Made by a program: the position numbers and the translations under genes. Shown piece by piece: positions 43,092 through 52,451 of a stretch of 64,000 bases of DNA (the stretch's first letter is position 1; each line of letters begins with the position of its first letter). Location of the stretch: assembly GCF_002205795.1 (NCBI RefSeq), contig NZ_NIUY01000004.1, positions 1 through 64,000 of the forward strand. The letters run 5' to 3'. Below the pieces are notes generated by a model. That model searched no databases and was not told the DNA's origin. It was given only the letters and a program-made list of their open reading frames with translations. The DNA is from Chryseobacterium sp. VAUSW3. Lineage in GTDB: Bacteria; Bacteroidota; Bacteroidia; Flavobacteriales; Weeksellaceae.

Positions 43092-43922
43092 TTAAAGATT
43101 TTCTATTTCAGGTGTACTTTCGTGTGAATCTGATACATTCTGAGGAGTGCGTTTGGTAGTAATGCGTAAACTTTTCTGTTGATTCAGCTTCCATAACCAG
43201 TAAATTCCACCTAACGGAATTCCGAAAGTCCACACCGAACCCAGATAACCCATAAGTGAAAATCCAACGCCGAACAAGATTTGAAAATTTAGAAGCTTAT
43301 AGGAAAGTCCGTCAACAGCAGCATAAGAAATAGCCGGTACATTCAAAACGATAACAGCAAGATATTTTATCCATTTTCTCTTTAAATTGCTTTTCTTTAT
43401 TTTTCTGATGACATAAATATTGAATAATAAAACAGTTAATGGCAGAATTCCGAAAAGCCAGAACAGCAACATATTGGGTTTCTCTGCTTTTACATCAAGG
43501 GTATGAATGTTAATAATTTTATTGGAGGTGTCATCGAATAAAATCTGAAAGACGCCAATATTTTTTCCATTTGAAAATTCAATGTGAGCCAGTGTGGTAT
43601 TGGGTGGTGTATTTTCGGCGGCTACGGTAGAGCGTTTCTTTTCGGCATTCATGAACGTATATTCAAAATTTCCATCTCCAAAATTGCTGCCTATCACTGC
43701 CCTGAATTGATCTAAACCAGATTTCAGTGAATCCCGGTTTGTCTTTTTTGCCGTCTCGTGATCCGTTGCCATCAGATTGATACACTCGTCGTAATTCTTA
43801 TCCATTAGGGCTTCAACAAAATTTTCAGTTTTGTCTTTGTAAGTGAAAGTGTTTTTAATGAAATCACAACCTGTAAATAGAGCGAAGCTTACAAGCAGGG
43901 CAAAAGTGGAAAATTTCGTCAT
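43092..43922 (-). CDS. Lipoprotein with a DUF3887-like region and membrane helices
   Basis: The 276-residue protein starts with a lipoprotein signal (FALLVSFALFTGC, Cys19), then a domain of about 110 residues (FVEALMDKNYDECINLMATD at its start, HIEFSNGKNIGVFQILFDD at its end) that resembles small export-linked DUF3887/DUF4878-type folds. Three hydrophobic segments follow (about 150-167, 184-202, 215-245), so the C half is in the inner membrane. I do not recognise a specific family. A lipid anchor combined with later transmembrane helices is uncommon. Confidence 0.65.
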   Translation of the reverse strand: MTKFSTFALLVSFALFTGCDFIKNTFTYKDKTENFVEALMDKNYDECINLMATDHETAKKTNRDSLKSGLDQFRAVIGSNFGDGNFEYTFMNAEKKRSTVAAENTPPNTTLAHIEFSNGKNIGVFQILFDDTSNKIINIHTLDVKAEKPNMLLFWLFGILPLTVLLFNIYVIRKIKKSNLKRKWIKYLAVIVLNVPAISYAAVDGLSYKLLNFQILFGVGFSLMGYLGSVWTFGIPLGGIYWLWKLNQQKSLRITTKRTPQNVSDSHESTPEIENL

Positions 43923-44032
43923 AAATTGTGCTGTAAGGAATTGGGTTTGTAGGTTTGCTTACAGCATCTCAAATATGCACATATTTTTCAAATCTTCAAA
44001 ATTTATATTCGGAGACGGTTGAATTTTCAAAT

Positions 44033-45262
44033 TTATAAAGAAAACTCCTTTGGTTCCTCAAATTTTTCACCAGAAATTTTTGTCGCAAACATAGCTGCGA
44101 CGGTGTCTCCGGTTGAATTTAGCACAGTTGCTAAGGGATCTACCAATGTTCCGATAATCATTACCGCGGGAATCGCCTCAACCGGAAGCTGGTATACCGA
44201 AATCATGAGCATTTCGCCAATATAACCTCCGTTCGGGATTCCGCCGGCTACAATACTTACAAAAATCGTGATTCCAATTGCGAGAAGCAGATTCATCGGA
44301 TCGAAGAAATTTTCGCCGATAATTAAAAACGCTACATAAATTTTAATGATCGACGACATGGAGGAACCGTTTTTGTGCAGCGTACTTCCGATGGGAATCA
44401 CAATATTGGCAACTGCATCCGGCACACCGATTTTTGCGGCGGCCTGTAAATTGGCAGGCATTGTGGCGAAACTGCTGCAGGTTGAAATGGCCGTTAAACT
44501 CGGATAAATATTGTTTTTCCAGAATTTCTGAACGCCATCTTTCCCTTTCGCCATGAAAGCGTAAACTGTAAAAAACAGGAGAAAGTAAACCGTTCCGGCA
44601 ATGTAATAAAGTCCGAGCGGCTTCGCATAAAATCCGAAAAGCTGAGGCCCGACGGTCGCAACCTGATATGCGAAATACGCACCCAAACCAATTGGAGCGG
44701 CTTTCATGACGATGAGTAGCAGCTCTTTCATTACCTCGTAGCCTGAAGCAAGAAATTGCCGGAACGGTGCCCCAGAACCACCTGTTTTTCTCACCGCAGT
44801 TCCCGTAAGAAAAGCAAATATTAACAAAGCCAGCATGTTTTTTCGGGAAAAAAGTTCGGTGAATTCACCCACGGTAAAAAAGCTTACAATCCGGTCGCCC
44901 CACGAAGTTTCGGCTCCGGTATCGATTGTTTCACCAGAAGTGGAAGGTAAAGCTTCTGTCGGAAAAAAATAAACTGCCGCAATGGTAAACAGAGCAGCAA
45001 TAATGATGAAAAGCAGAAATGTAAAAATCATAGAAAAAATTATTTTCCCGAATTTCGACTGTTGCTCTAACGATGCGATAGAATTGGAAACTGCAAAAAA
45101 TACCAGCGGTACCACGCTCACAAAAAGTAAATTCAGGAAAATATCACCCAGAGGTTTCAGGTAAATGACCGCAGCCGGAAAAAAAATGCCGATAAAACTG
45201 CCTGCAGTAATTCCTGTCAGAAGCAGAATAATTCCCGAGTAGTTCTTTAGAACGTCTTTCAT
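44033..45262 (-). CDS. DAACS-family dicarboxylate/amino acid:cation symporter
   Basis: The 409-residue protein has about eight membrane helices plus two re-entrant hairpins. Signatures are the Ser-rich first hairpin near STCSSFATMPANLQ, the PIGSTLHKNGSSM stretch (helix 7 region) and LVDPLATVLNSTGD near the second hairpin. It should take up dicarboxylates or glutamate/aspartate with sodium or protons. A -7 box lies 15 bases before the ATG. Substrate is not predictable by eye. Confidence 0.9.
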   Translation of the reverse strand: MKDVLKNYSGIILLLTGITAGSFIGIFFPAAVIYLKPLGDIFLNLLFVSVVPLVFFAVSNSIASLEQQSKFGKIIFSMIFTFLLFIIIAALFTIAAVYFFPTEALPSTSGETIDTGAETSWGDRIVSFFTVGEFTELFSRKNMLALLIFAFLTGTAVRKTGGSGAPFRQFLASGYEVMKELLLIVMKAAPIGLGAYFAYQVATVGPQLFGFYAKPLGLYYIAGTVYFLLFFTVYAFMAKGKDGVQKFWKNNIYPSLTAISTCSSFATMPANLQAAAKIGVPDAVANIVIPIGSTLHKNGSSMSSIIKIYVAFLIIGENFFDPMNLLLAIGITIFVSIVAGGIPNGGYIGEMLMISVYQLPVEAIPAVMIIGTLVDPLATVLNSTGDTVAAMFATKISGEKFEEPKEFSL

Positions 45263-45277
45263 GTTTTAAAATTTAAT

Positions 45278-45285
45278 CAAAGATA
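45278..45285 (-). promoter_or_regulatory. -7 promoter element for the symporter gene
   Basis: The minus strand reads TATCTTTG, matching TAnnTTTG, 15 bases before the ATG at 45262. Confidence 0.42.
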
Positions 45286-45310
45286 TTGGTAAATTTCTTT
45301 TCTCGGGAAA

Positions 45311-45955
45311 TTAAACAGTCCATTCATCATTAATGAGGGCTATAAGGTAATATTTGCCCTGAAGTTCCTCAAAAACAAAACGCAGAGAATTCCAGTCCAT
45401 GCCGCTGTATTTCTCAGATCCGGGAATGTAATTTTCAGTGAAATCAGCGTTAGGATAAATCTTTAACAAGTTATTGAGTATATTTCCTTTTCCCTTAAAT
45501 TCATTCAAATAAAATTGAGCTTGCGTGAAATCTCTTTTAAAAACCCACTGTTGTAAATAATTTTGCAGCGAAACCACAAGCAGATCGCCTGTTCCGTCTT
45601 TTTCTCCCCAGGTAAATTTCGTAGGCATTGAAATATATCTGTTGAAATCTTCCCGGGAAAAATGTTTGTCTTTTTCAGGCTGCACATACGCGTACATCGA
45701 AAAACGTATGCCTTTATGTGGATGTATGAACTGCGAAAAACGTGTGTAATCGTTTGATTTTAAAGAAGATATAATTTCGGCGTTGATGTTTTTCAAGATA
45801 TTTTCTTTCGTCTGTTTTATGGGTTCTCGAACGGATTTTAAAGAACCAGTTACCGGAACATCTGCCGAATTATTCTGTGCAGGTTGTGAGTTTGGTTTTT
45901 CTTTGGTACAGCTGGCAAATAATGTGATCAGCATGGTGTAAATAAGTTTTTTCAT
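45311..45955 (-). CDS. Lipoprotein coupled to a TonB receptor
   Basis: The 214-residue protein begins with a lipoprotein signal (IYTMLITLFASC, Cys16) and a Gln/Asn/Pro-rich linker. The body (residues 55-214) holds FSQFIHPHKGIRFSMYAYV and GMDWNSLRFVFEELQGKYYLIAL and resembles generic small flavobacterial lipoproteins; I cannot name a family. Its ATG overlaps the TGA of the upstream TonB receptor gene by four bases (ATGA), so the two are translationally coupled and likely work together at the cell envelope. Confidence 0.8.
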   Translation of the reverse strand: MKKLIYTMLITLFASCTKEKPNSQPAQNNSADVPVTGSLKSVREPIKQTKENILKNINAEIISSLKSNDYTRFSQFIHPHKGIRFSMYAYVQPEKDKHFSREDFNRYISMPTKFTWGEKDGTGDLLVVSLQNYLQQWVFKRDFTQAQFYLNEFKGKGNILNNLLKIYPNADFTENYIPGSEKYSGMDWNSLRFVFEELQGKYYLIALINDEWTV

Positions 45956-48027
45956 AGCGGTGAGTTTAGCGTTAAATTTATGCCAAGCAGATAATTTCTG
46001 CCCGCCGCAGGGTTATAAAACCGGTTGCCAAAAGCGTTCGTGTCATAGCCCAAACTGTACGGCGTGTTATAAATATTCTGAATGCTCATGCATAAACTTC
46101 CATTGAAAGTTCTTGATTTCAAAAGATAGCTGGCAGAAATATTGCCTATAAAAGAGGGTTCTGCAAAGACAGAATTGGCATCGTTCAGTGGAATTTTCGA
46201 GGTGTAAAAATGTGCGATATCTATTTTTAAACCGTGCAACAGTTCAATATTCATCAGATTTTGCAAAGAGGTGGAGGGAACGCCGGTGAGTTGATTACCT
46301 GAAAAATCAGCGCTGTTTTTGATGTAATTTTTAAAGCTGAAATCATAAAGATTACCTGCGAGATAGAACTTTATGCTGTTCAGTAATTTGTTGTTGATGT
46401 GAATTTTTCGGCTTTCTGCAACAAATTCAATTCCTTTTTGAACCGTTTCTCCGGCATTCACAAAATATTCCTGACCGTTGTCGTTTTCCCTCCTTACAAT
46501 CGCGTCTTTAAGCCTGAAATCGAAAAAACTCAGTTCAGTAAACAGTAAATTTCCCCACTGTTTTCTGATGCCGATTTCTTTATTCCACCCAAATTCCGGA
46601 TTCAGACTGCGGTTGATTTCCTGCGCTGAAGAGCGGAGTTCTTCGGTTGTGGGAGCAGAATTTCCCTTGCCAATTTTTCCGCGGGCAGAAAAACTATTTC
46701 CCAACAGATATGAAATCCCTAAATTCGGCAGAAATTCATTTTTAAATTTTCTGTTGCCTGATGTTTGTTCCGGAAAAATGCTTTCCCAACGGTACTTCAT
46801 TAAGTTTAGGCTTCCGGCAAGGTCGATCGTCAGTTTTTCTCCGAAGACAGCTTTTTGGGAAAGGAAAACAAAACCGCTGTTGGCAGATATATTATCAAAA
46901 TTCTGCGGATTCGTCGGAACTCCAAGCCTGTTATCGAAATTTCTGATGATTGCTTTTGCGGCCGCACCTTCGAAACCCAGACGTGTTTCATAAACGGAAT
47001 TCAGCGATTTTTCAGCGAAATTTAAATGGGTACGAACGGTAAAATTGTTTTCAAATCTTTTTTCGAAATTGGTGATAAAAGGGTTCCGGAAATCATTATA
47101 ATTTCCGTGTACCACAATAAAATGACTGAAATTTTCAGTAAAATTGATAAGATTAGACAGTCCGGCGAAAATCATTTTGTTATAAATACCGGCCTGCTGT
47201 TCCGCGGCTCCCGGAAGTGTGGCAGTTTTTGGCCTGGCCTGCCTGGGATTTTCCTGCATTTGGGCAAGTGTTAATCCACCGGGAGTTTCGTAATGAAGCT
47301 TGGAGAGCAGGAGCAGCACGTGGAACTGGTTGTTTTGGCCATAGCGATACCGGTCGTTCAGAAACATGAATTTTCTTTGCAATGCAGCGTGGTCACGGTA
47401 AGAATCTGTGGTTTCGTAACTGGTATAGACTTGCAGAAAATGATTTTTAAACTGCTCAGCGAATCGAATTTTTCCTTTATAATGACTGAAGCTTCCGGCT
47501 GAAATGCCAAAACTTTTTTCTTCTGAATTTTTTGTCTGAAGCAAAGCTGTTCCGCCTGTTACCGCTCCGAAATCTCCACTTTCAGGACCTTTGTAAATTT
47601 CAATTGATTGAAGGATTTCCGGATCCAGAATATTCAGATACGTATTTCCCGCAGCGTCTGTGAGGGAGAAATCATCAAGATAAATTTTCACATTTCTTAC
47701 CCCGAACGGAGACCTCAGCGTGCTTCCCCGAATCGAAAAACGGTAGCTGCCGGGGGATCGTTCTTCCATTTTACTTCCCGGCAAGAGATTTAATGATTCC
47801 AAAAGGCGGCCGGGTGCGTTCTGTAAAAGAAAATTTGGATTCGCTACAGATACCGATTTGGTAGCCGTGATGAGTTTCGCCGGTTTACGGTAGACATCAA
47901 GCTGAACTTCAGAAATAAGCATTGCAGAATCCTGCACCTGTGAGAAAACAGGTACATAAAAAATCAGGAAAAATAATGGCAAGCCTTTGAAAAACAATGA
48001 GATGATTTTTGAGCTAAAATAAAACAT
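45952..48027 (-). CDS. TonB-dependent outer-membrane receptor, small type
   Basis: The 691-residue protein has a signal peptide (SLFFKGLPLFFLIFYVPVFS), a plug with FSIRGSTLRSPFGVRNVKIY and EIYKGPESGDFGAVTGGTAL, and a barrel ending in YLLGINLTLNSPL. The size and missing N-terminal extension fit a siderophore- or metal-type receptor rather than a SusC-type one; ligand is unknown. It is the first gene of a two-gene unit with the lipoprotein gene (ATGA overlap). No Fur-like box was recognised upstream. It is divergent from the DnaJ-like gene with a 75-base gap. Confidence 0.9.
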   Translation of the reverse strand: MFYFSSKIISLFFKGLPLFFLIFYVPVFSQVQDSAMLISEVQLDVYRKPAKLITATKSVSVANPNFLLQNAPGRLLESLNLLPGSKMEERSPGSYRFSIRGSTLRSPFGVRNVKIYLDDFSLTDAAGNTYLNILDPEILQSIEIYKGPESGDFGAVTGGTALLQTKNSEEKSFGISAGSFSHYKGKIRFAEQFKNHFLQVYTSYETTDSYRDHAALQRKFMFLNDRYRYGQNNQFHVLLLLSKLHYETPGGLTLAQMQENPRQARPKTATLPGAAEQQAGIYNKMIFAGLSNLINFTENFSHFIVVHGNYNDFRNPFITNFEKRFENNFTVRTHLNFAEKSLNSVYETRLGFEGAAAKAIIRNFDNRLGVPTNPQNFDNISANSGFVFLSQKAVFGEKLTIDLAGSLNLMKYRWESIFPEQTSGNRKFKNEFLPNLGISYLLGNSFSARGKIGKGNSAPTTEELRSSAQEINRSLNPEFGWNKEIGIRKQWGNLLFTELSFFDFRLKDAIVRRENDNGQEYFVNAGETVQKGIEFVAESRKIHINNKLLNSIKFYLAGNLYDFSFKNYIKNSADFSGNQLTGVPSTSLQNLMNIELLHGLKIDIAHFYTSKIPLNDANSVFAEPSFIGNISASYLLKSRTFNGSLCMSIQNIYNTPYSLGYDTNAFGNRFYNPAAGRNYLLGINLTLNSPL

Positions 48028-48077
48028 TCACTTTAAAGTTTAACAGTTCTTTAAATTAAGATTGCAGCAAAATTTCC

Positions 48078-48085
48078 TAAATTTG
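48078..48085 (+). promoter_or_regulatory. -7 promoter element for the DnaJ-like gene
   Basis: TAAATTTG matches TAnnTTTG and lies 18 bases before the ATG. The -33 box is not clear. Confidence 0.42.
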
Positions 48086-48102
48086 AATAAATCAATGATA
48101 CT

Positions 48103-49023
48103 ATGGCTTATATAGATTATTATAAGATTTTGGGAATCGATAAAAACGCGTCGGCCGAAGATATTAAAAAAGCTTACCGCAAACTTGCCAGAAAATACCA
48201 CCCCGACGTGAATCCCGGCGATAAGGAAGCTGAAAGGAAATTCAAGGAAATCAATGAAGCCAATGAAGTACTGAGCCACCCGGAAAACCGCGAAAAATAT
48301 GACAAATACGGTGAACACTGGAAATATGGCGAAGAATATGAAAAGGCCAGACAGCAACAACAGCATTCGAAACAGAGTGCGAGTTATGGTGGATTTTCAG
48401 GTGCAGATTTCGGCGAAGGTGAGGATTTTTCAGATTTTTTCCAAAGCATGTTTGGTGGAGGCGCAGGTAGCGGTTTTGGCAGAAGTGCGCGGGGAAGTAC
48501 ATCCGGAAAATTTCGCGGTCAGGACATTTCTGCAGAACTGAATCTTCATCTCCGCGACGCGGCTACCACTCATCAGCAAACTTTTGAGATTAATGGTAAG
48601 AAAGTACGGATTACGATTCCGGCCGGAATTGCCGACGGACAGAAAATTAAACTGAAAGGCCACGGAAGCCCCGGTTATAACGGCGGCCCGAACGGAGACC
48701 TGTATATTACCTTCAATATTGCAGAAGACCCTCATTTTAAAAGAAATGGCGACCAACTGAGTGCGGAGGTGATTGTTGATCTTTATACGGCTGTTTTGGG
48801 TGGCGAAGTGATCGTGAAAACTTTGGATGGCAGTGTAAACCTTAAAGTAAAACCCGGAACACAGAACGGTACAAAAGCGCGATTGAAAGGAAAAGGTTTT
48901 CCGGTGTATAAAAAAGAAGGAGAGTATGGAGATCTGGTGGTTACTTACCACGTAAAAATTCCTACAAATCTATCAGAGAAAGAAAAAGATTTATTCCAAC
49001 AACTAAAAGATTTACAGCGATGA
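48103..49023 (+). CDS. CbpA-type DnaJ co-chaperone
   Basis: The 306-residue protein has a J domain (residues 3-70) with the HPD tripeptide at 33-35, a Gly/Ser-rich linker (105-150) and the DnaJ C-terminal substrate-binding domains ([14 protein letters not shown]...[17 protein letters not shown]...[15 protein letters not shown]). There is no zinc-finger domain, which makes it CbpA-like rather than DnaJ proper. It would stimulate DnaK and present clients. Its stop overlaps the start of the cbpM-like gene by four bases (ATGA). Confidence 0.92.
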   Translation: MAYIDYYKILGIDKNASAEDIKKAYRKLARKYHPDVNPGDKEAERKFKEINEANEVLSHPENREKYDKYGEHWKYGEEYEKARQQQQHSKQSASYGGFSGADFGEGEDFSDFFQSMFGGGAGSGFGRSARGSTSGKFRGQDISAELNLHLRDAATTHQQTFEINGKKVRITIPAGIADGQKIKLKGHGSPGYNGGPNGDLYITFNIAEDPHFKRNGDQLSAEVIVDLYTAVLGGEVIVKTLDGSVNLKVKPGTQNGTKARLKGKGFPVYKKEGEYGDLVVTYHVKIPTNLSEKEKDLFQQLKDLQR

Positions 49024-49307
49024 GCGAGAGAATATCACGGGAAGAACTCGTAAAGATTTATAATATAGAAATTACTTTTTTTGATTCTCTTGAAGAAGCG
49101 GGGCTGCTAAAGACCGTGACCGAAAATGAAGTAAAATATCTGCTTTATGATGAACTTGAATTGTTCGAAAGGTTTGCGAACTGGCATTATGATCTTGATG
49201 TAAATCTCCCCGGTGTGGAAGTGATCCACCATCTCCTTCAGAAAATGGAAAAGCTTACGGCAGAAAACAGAAGACTGCTGCAGCATATGGGGAGTGATTC
49301 TTATTAG
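49020..49307 (+). CDS. cbpM: Chaperone modulator CbpM-like
   Basis: The 95-residue protein matches CbpM/MerR-like modulators ([55 protein letters not shown]). In E. coli, CbpM binds the J domain of CbpA and inhibits it. Its ATG overlaps the upstream gene by four bases, so the co-chaperone and its inhibitor are made together, as in E. coli. No promoter of its own is visible. Confidence 0.88.
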   Translation: MSERISREELVKIYNIEITFFDSLEEAGLLKTVTENEVKYLLYDELELFERFANWHYDLDVNLPGVEVIHHLLQKMEKLTAENRRLLQHMGSDSY

Positions 49308-49389
49308 ATTCAGTTAAAAATCTATTCATTGAAGGTTTTTTTTGGAATTGACAACCTTATTGGGGTTTTGTTTTAAATTTACAAAAGAT

Positions 49390-49423
49390 TTTGGCTTTTA
49401 GTTGAAATTAATTTTTAAATTTG
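49390..49423 (+). promoter_or_regulatory. Bacteroidota promoter for the GEVED protein gene
   Basis: TTTG at 49390-49393 and TAAATTTG at 49416-49423 are 22 bases apart, within the range reported for this promoter class. The ATG is 24 bases after the -7 element. Confidence 0.58.
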
Positions 49424-49446
49424 GTGTCCATTAACAATTAAATATT

Positions 49447-51801
49447 ATGAAGAAATTTTTACTTTCATGCTTTTTGGCATTGGGATTTGGTGCAAATGCA
49501 CAGTACGCCTATGTAGGCAATTTTGAAGATCCGGGTTACAATACGACCATTTACAAACAGTTTGGTGGCGGAAGCCGAACCACTGCAGCTGCATGTAACG
49601 GAACAAACGGGGGGCAACTCGCGATCAGCTCATCGGCAACACAAACAGGTTATATGATCGATCTGAGCGAAATAGGACAAACCGGAAATGGACAAAAAAT
49701 TGACGTAAGCGTAGGTTATAAAAAGGCATCAACGGTTACGGGTACCTTAAGCTTAGCCTATTTTGTTCTGAACACGGCGACAAATCAGTGGTCGGTAAAT
49801 ACTTTCGGAACTCCGGTTACTTTAACTTCTGCCGCAACCACAACTTGCGCTACTTTAAGCGGTACAATCCCTGCCGGTATCATTCAGCCGGGGCAGGTTT
49901 ACGGAGTAGGTGCTTGGTTTGTAAGAAGCGGATCTACTTCCGGAAATATTTATGTAGACGATATTACAGTTAATCAGGAAGTTGTTACTACTGTTCCTGC
50001 ATGTACTACAATCAATTATCCTGCAAACGGATCTACCATATCAGCAGGAAATCTATCTTTGGCATGGGATGCAGTACCAACCGCAGTAAGTTATGATGTG
50101 ACGGTAGGAACGACTCCGGGAGGATCAGATCTTGTAAATGTTACAGTTGGAGGTACTACAACCAACCTTACTTTGGCAACCAACACTACGTATTATGCAA
50201 AAGTTACTCCTAAGAACCTGAACGGAAGCGCTGCGGGATGTACTGAAATATCGTTTACAACAAATAATGATATCGGTTATTGCGGTCCAATTACTGCATC
50301 AGCAGTTACGTATCCTATTTCTTCTGTTTCTCTTAACGGTGTAACCAATACGTCATCGGCTGCCACAGGAGCACCTGCACACGAAGATTTTACAGCGATT
50401 GTTCTACCTGTATATGCTGGTATTCCTAACCAACTTACAGTAGCAGCGACAGGTCTGGGAACAAACAGGTTTGGGATGACCGTGTTTATCGACTGGAATA
50501 ACGACGGAGATTTTAATGATGGCGGTGAACAGTACTTTACCACACCACCATTGGTTGGAGGAACAGGTGCAACAGTAAATTTGGCAGGAAATATTGCAGT
50601 ACCGAATGGGGTAAGTTTGGGTAATAAGAGAATGCGAATCAAATACAATTTCAACAGTTCTACAACTGCACTGATCGACGCTTTACTAAACCCATGTGCT
50701 AATTTAGGAAATGGGCAGGTTGAAGATTACACGCTATCATTACTGAATCCGCCATCAGCTCCAATTTGTGCAAGTGTTAGTCTGCCAGTTTCCGGATCAA
50801 CAGATTTCCCGGCAAACGGAACTATTACGTGGAATACTGTTCAGTACGCAGCGGGATATAAAGTATATATTGGTACGACCCCTGGAGGAACCGACATTGC
50901 AAACGGAATTGTCGTTACTGGTACCACATACAAACCAGCATTACAGGCTAACACCATGTATTACTTAAAGGTAGTACCGTATAACACTGTTGGCGACGCT
51001 GCAGGATGTACAGAGATCAGTTTCACCACTACCACAGTTCAGTATTGCGGACCACTAACATATTCTACAGTGGAGCCTACAACGAACGTAACTTTTGCAG
51101 GGATTAACAATACAACTTCTGCAACGGTAGGCGGAAGCCCTGCCCACGAATTCTTCCTGGATAAAATAGGGACGGTGTTGACAAATACGACTTATCCTAT
51201 TTCAATGAATGCGAATACAGACGGGACTACATTCAGACATTTCTTTGCTGTATTTATCGACTGGAATCAGGACGGCGATTTTGATGATGCTGGTGAAAAA
51301 TATTTTACAACTCCTGAAACCTTTAAATTTGTATTGGGCTCGGATGGAGTAAATGGAACTCCGGCAGTAGGATCTATCGTAGTTCCTGAAGATGCAAAAT
51401 TAGGACAGACAAGAATGAGGGTTAAATCTGCTTATTACGGTAGTACGGGCCCAAATACAGAACCTAACCTGAGTAATTTTGCCAATGCATGTGTTACCAC
51501 GGGCTCCAGCTTTGGACAGGTTGAAGATTATACGATTCAGGTGAATTCAGCGACTCAGGGAACATCTAATGTTGATAAAGCCAAGGTTTCTGTATATCCT
51601 AATCCATTCCATGATGTTTTAAATATTTCTGATGTCAAGGGAGTGAAATCTGTTTCAGTTAGCGATGTTGCCGGAAGACAGGTGAAAACAATGAAGGCGG
51701 CGGCTCATCTTAACCTTTCAGATCTGAAAACCGGTCTTTATATCGTGACATTACACATGGAAGATGGTTCAGTAAAATCAATCAAAGCCATTAAAAAGTA
51801 A
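49447..51801 (+). CDS. FnIII/GEVED-repeat surface protein with T9SS sorting domain
   Basis: The 784-residue protein has a signal peptide (FLLSCFLALGFGANAQ), an N-terminal beta domain of about 160 residues, then an internal duplication: FnIII (about 183-275) plus GEVED (275-435), and again FnIII (437-530) plus GEVED (531-700). Each GEVED unit shows FIDWNxDGDFxDxGExYFTT and GQVEDYT. A type A T9SS sorting domain closes it (about 708-784; VYPNPFHDVLNI, DVAGRQV, LKTGLYIVTL). It should be exported by the T9SS and displayed or released at the surface; an adhesion or matrix role is inferred from repeats only. Own promoter and strong terminator. Confidence 0.9.
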   Translation: MKKFLLSCFLALGFGANAQYAYVGNFEDPGYNTTIYKQFGGGSRTTAAACNGTNGGQLAISSSATQTGYMIDLSEIGQTGNGQKIDVSVGYKKASTVTGTLSLAYFVLNTATNQWSVNTFGTPVTLTSAATTTCATLSGTIPAGIIQPGQVYGVGAWFVRSGSTSGNIYVDDITVNQEVVTTVPACTTINYPANGSTISAGNLSLAWDAVPTAVSYDVTVGTTPGGSDLVNVTVGGTTTNLTLATNTTYYAKVTPKNLNGSAAGCTEISFTTNNDIGYCGPITASAVTYPISSVSLNGVTNTSSAATGAPAHEDFTAIVLPVYAGIPNQLTVAATGLGTNRFGMTVFIDWNNDGDFNDGGEQYFTTPPLVGGTGATVNLAGNIAVPNGVSLGNKRMRIKYNFNSSTTALIDALLNPCANLGNGQVEDYTLSLLNPPSAPICASVSLPVSGSTDFPANGTITWNTVQYAAGYKVYIGTTPGGTDIANGIVVTGTTYKPALQANTMYYLKVVPYNTVGDAAGCTEISFTTTTVQYCGPLTYSTVEPTTNVTFAGINNTTSATVGGSPAHEFFLDKIGTVLTNTTYPISMNANTDGTTFRHFFAVFIDWNQDGDFDDAGEKYFTTPETFKFVLGSDGVNGTPAVGSIVVPEDAKLGQTRMRVKSAYYGSTGPNTEPNLSNFANACVTTGSSFGQVEDYTIQVNSATQGTSNVDKAKVSVYPNPFHDVLNISDVKGVKSVSVSDVAGRQVKTMKAAAHLNLSDLKTGLYIVTLHMEDGSVKSIKAIKK

Positions 51802-51831
51802 TATTTAAATGTTTATTTACTAAATAAATAG

Positions 51832-51862
51832 ATCCGCCTCATTAATGAGGCGGATTTTTTTT
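51832..51862 (+). terminator. Strong terminator of the GEVED gene
   Basis: Bases 51832-51855 form a perfect palindrome (arms ATCCGCCTCAT and ATGAGGCGGAT), followed by further T to 51862. Confidence 0.9.
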
Positions 51863-51975
51863 GTTTAATCTAAATGGTGAAATCGTTTCAAAGTGCTTAT
51901 TATATTAGTTTTTAAAGGTTTTCAAAAATACATCAAGAAAGAATTTTTAAAAAATTTTAAATTTTTTACTACTTT

Positions 51976-51989
51976 GTATTGCATAATAC
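51976..51989. promoter_or_regulatory. Palindrome placed as a PadR operator
   Basis: GTATTGCATAATAC is a perfect 14-base inverted repeat (GTATT-GCAT-AATAC). It is centred about 24 bases before the -7 element of the PadR gene, so a protein bound here would cover the -33 region. Autoregulation by the PadR protein is a natural guess. Confidence 0.45.
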
Positions 51990-52002
51990 TAAATTAATTA
52001 TA

Positions 52003-52010
52003 TATCTTTG
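52003..52010 (+). promoter_or_regulatory. -7 promoter element for the PadR-PspC operon
   Basis: TATCTTTG matches TAnnTTTG and lies 66 bases before the PadR ATG. ATTG at 51978-51981 is a weak -33 candidate with 21-base spacing, and it overlaps the palindrome. Confidence 0.5.
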
Positions 52011-52075
52011 CATTGTAAGATTGATAGGATGAAAAATCCTTTCCGAATTTGAACCAATTAATAACCTAAAATAAT

Positions 52076-52447
52076 ATGAACACAGAAAACACCAAAGCGC
52101 AAATGCGAAAAGGAATTCTGGAATTCTGTATTTTGAGTTTGATCGACAGAAAAGAAATGTACGTTTCCGATTTGATTGATGAACTTAAAAAAGGAAAACT
52201 GGATGTGGTGGAAGGGACGCTCTACCCGCTACTCACAAGACTCAAAAACGGCGAATTTCTCGCTTACCGATGGGAAGAATCTACCGGCGGGCCGCCAAGA
52301 AAATACTACCAGATAACTGAAAAAGGTAAGTTATTCCTTGCCGAACTGCTGAATACCTGGAAAGAACTAACCGACTCTGTAAACCAAATTACTAAAAACA
52401 ATAACCCTACGGACGCACCTGAAAGCTCGTTCCTCCCAAATTCTTAA
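52076..52447 (+). CDS. PadR-family transcriptional regulator
   Basis: The 123-residue protein matches PadR: KGILEFCILSLIDRKEMYVSDLIDEL (helix-turn-helix start), VVEGTLYPLLTRLKNGEFL, and the winged-helix SxGGPPRKYYxxTEKGK motif, with a short C-terminal helix. It binds DNA as a dimer and usually represses. It ends five bases before the PspC gene, so it probably controls its own operon. A palindrome overlaps the promoter. Confidence 0.92.
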   Translation: MNTENTKAQMRKGILEFCILSLIDRKEMYVSDLIDELKKGKLDVVEGTLYPLLTRLKNGEFLAYRWEESTGGPPRKYYQITEKGKLFLAELLNTWKELTDSVNQITKNNNPTDAPESSFLPNS

Positions 52448-52451
52448 AACT

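Noticed and set aside
46478-46993. 171-residue plus-strand frame
   Set aside because: It is antisense to the second TonB receptor barrel; the composition is Ser/Phe-rich as expected of a shadow frame.
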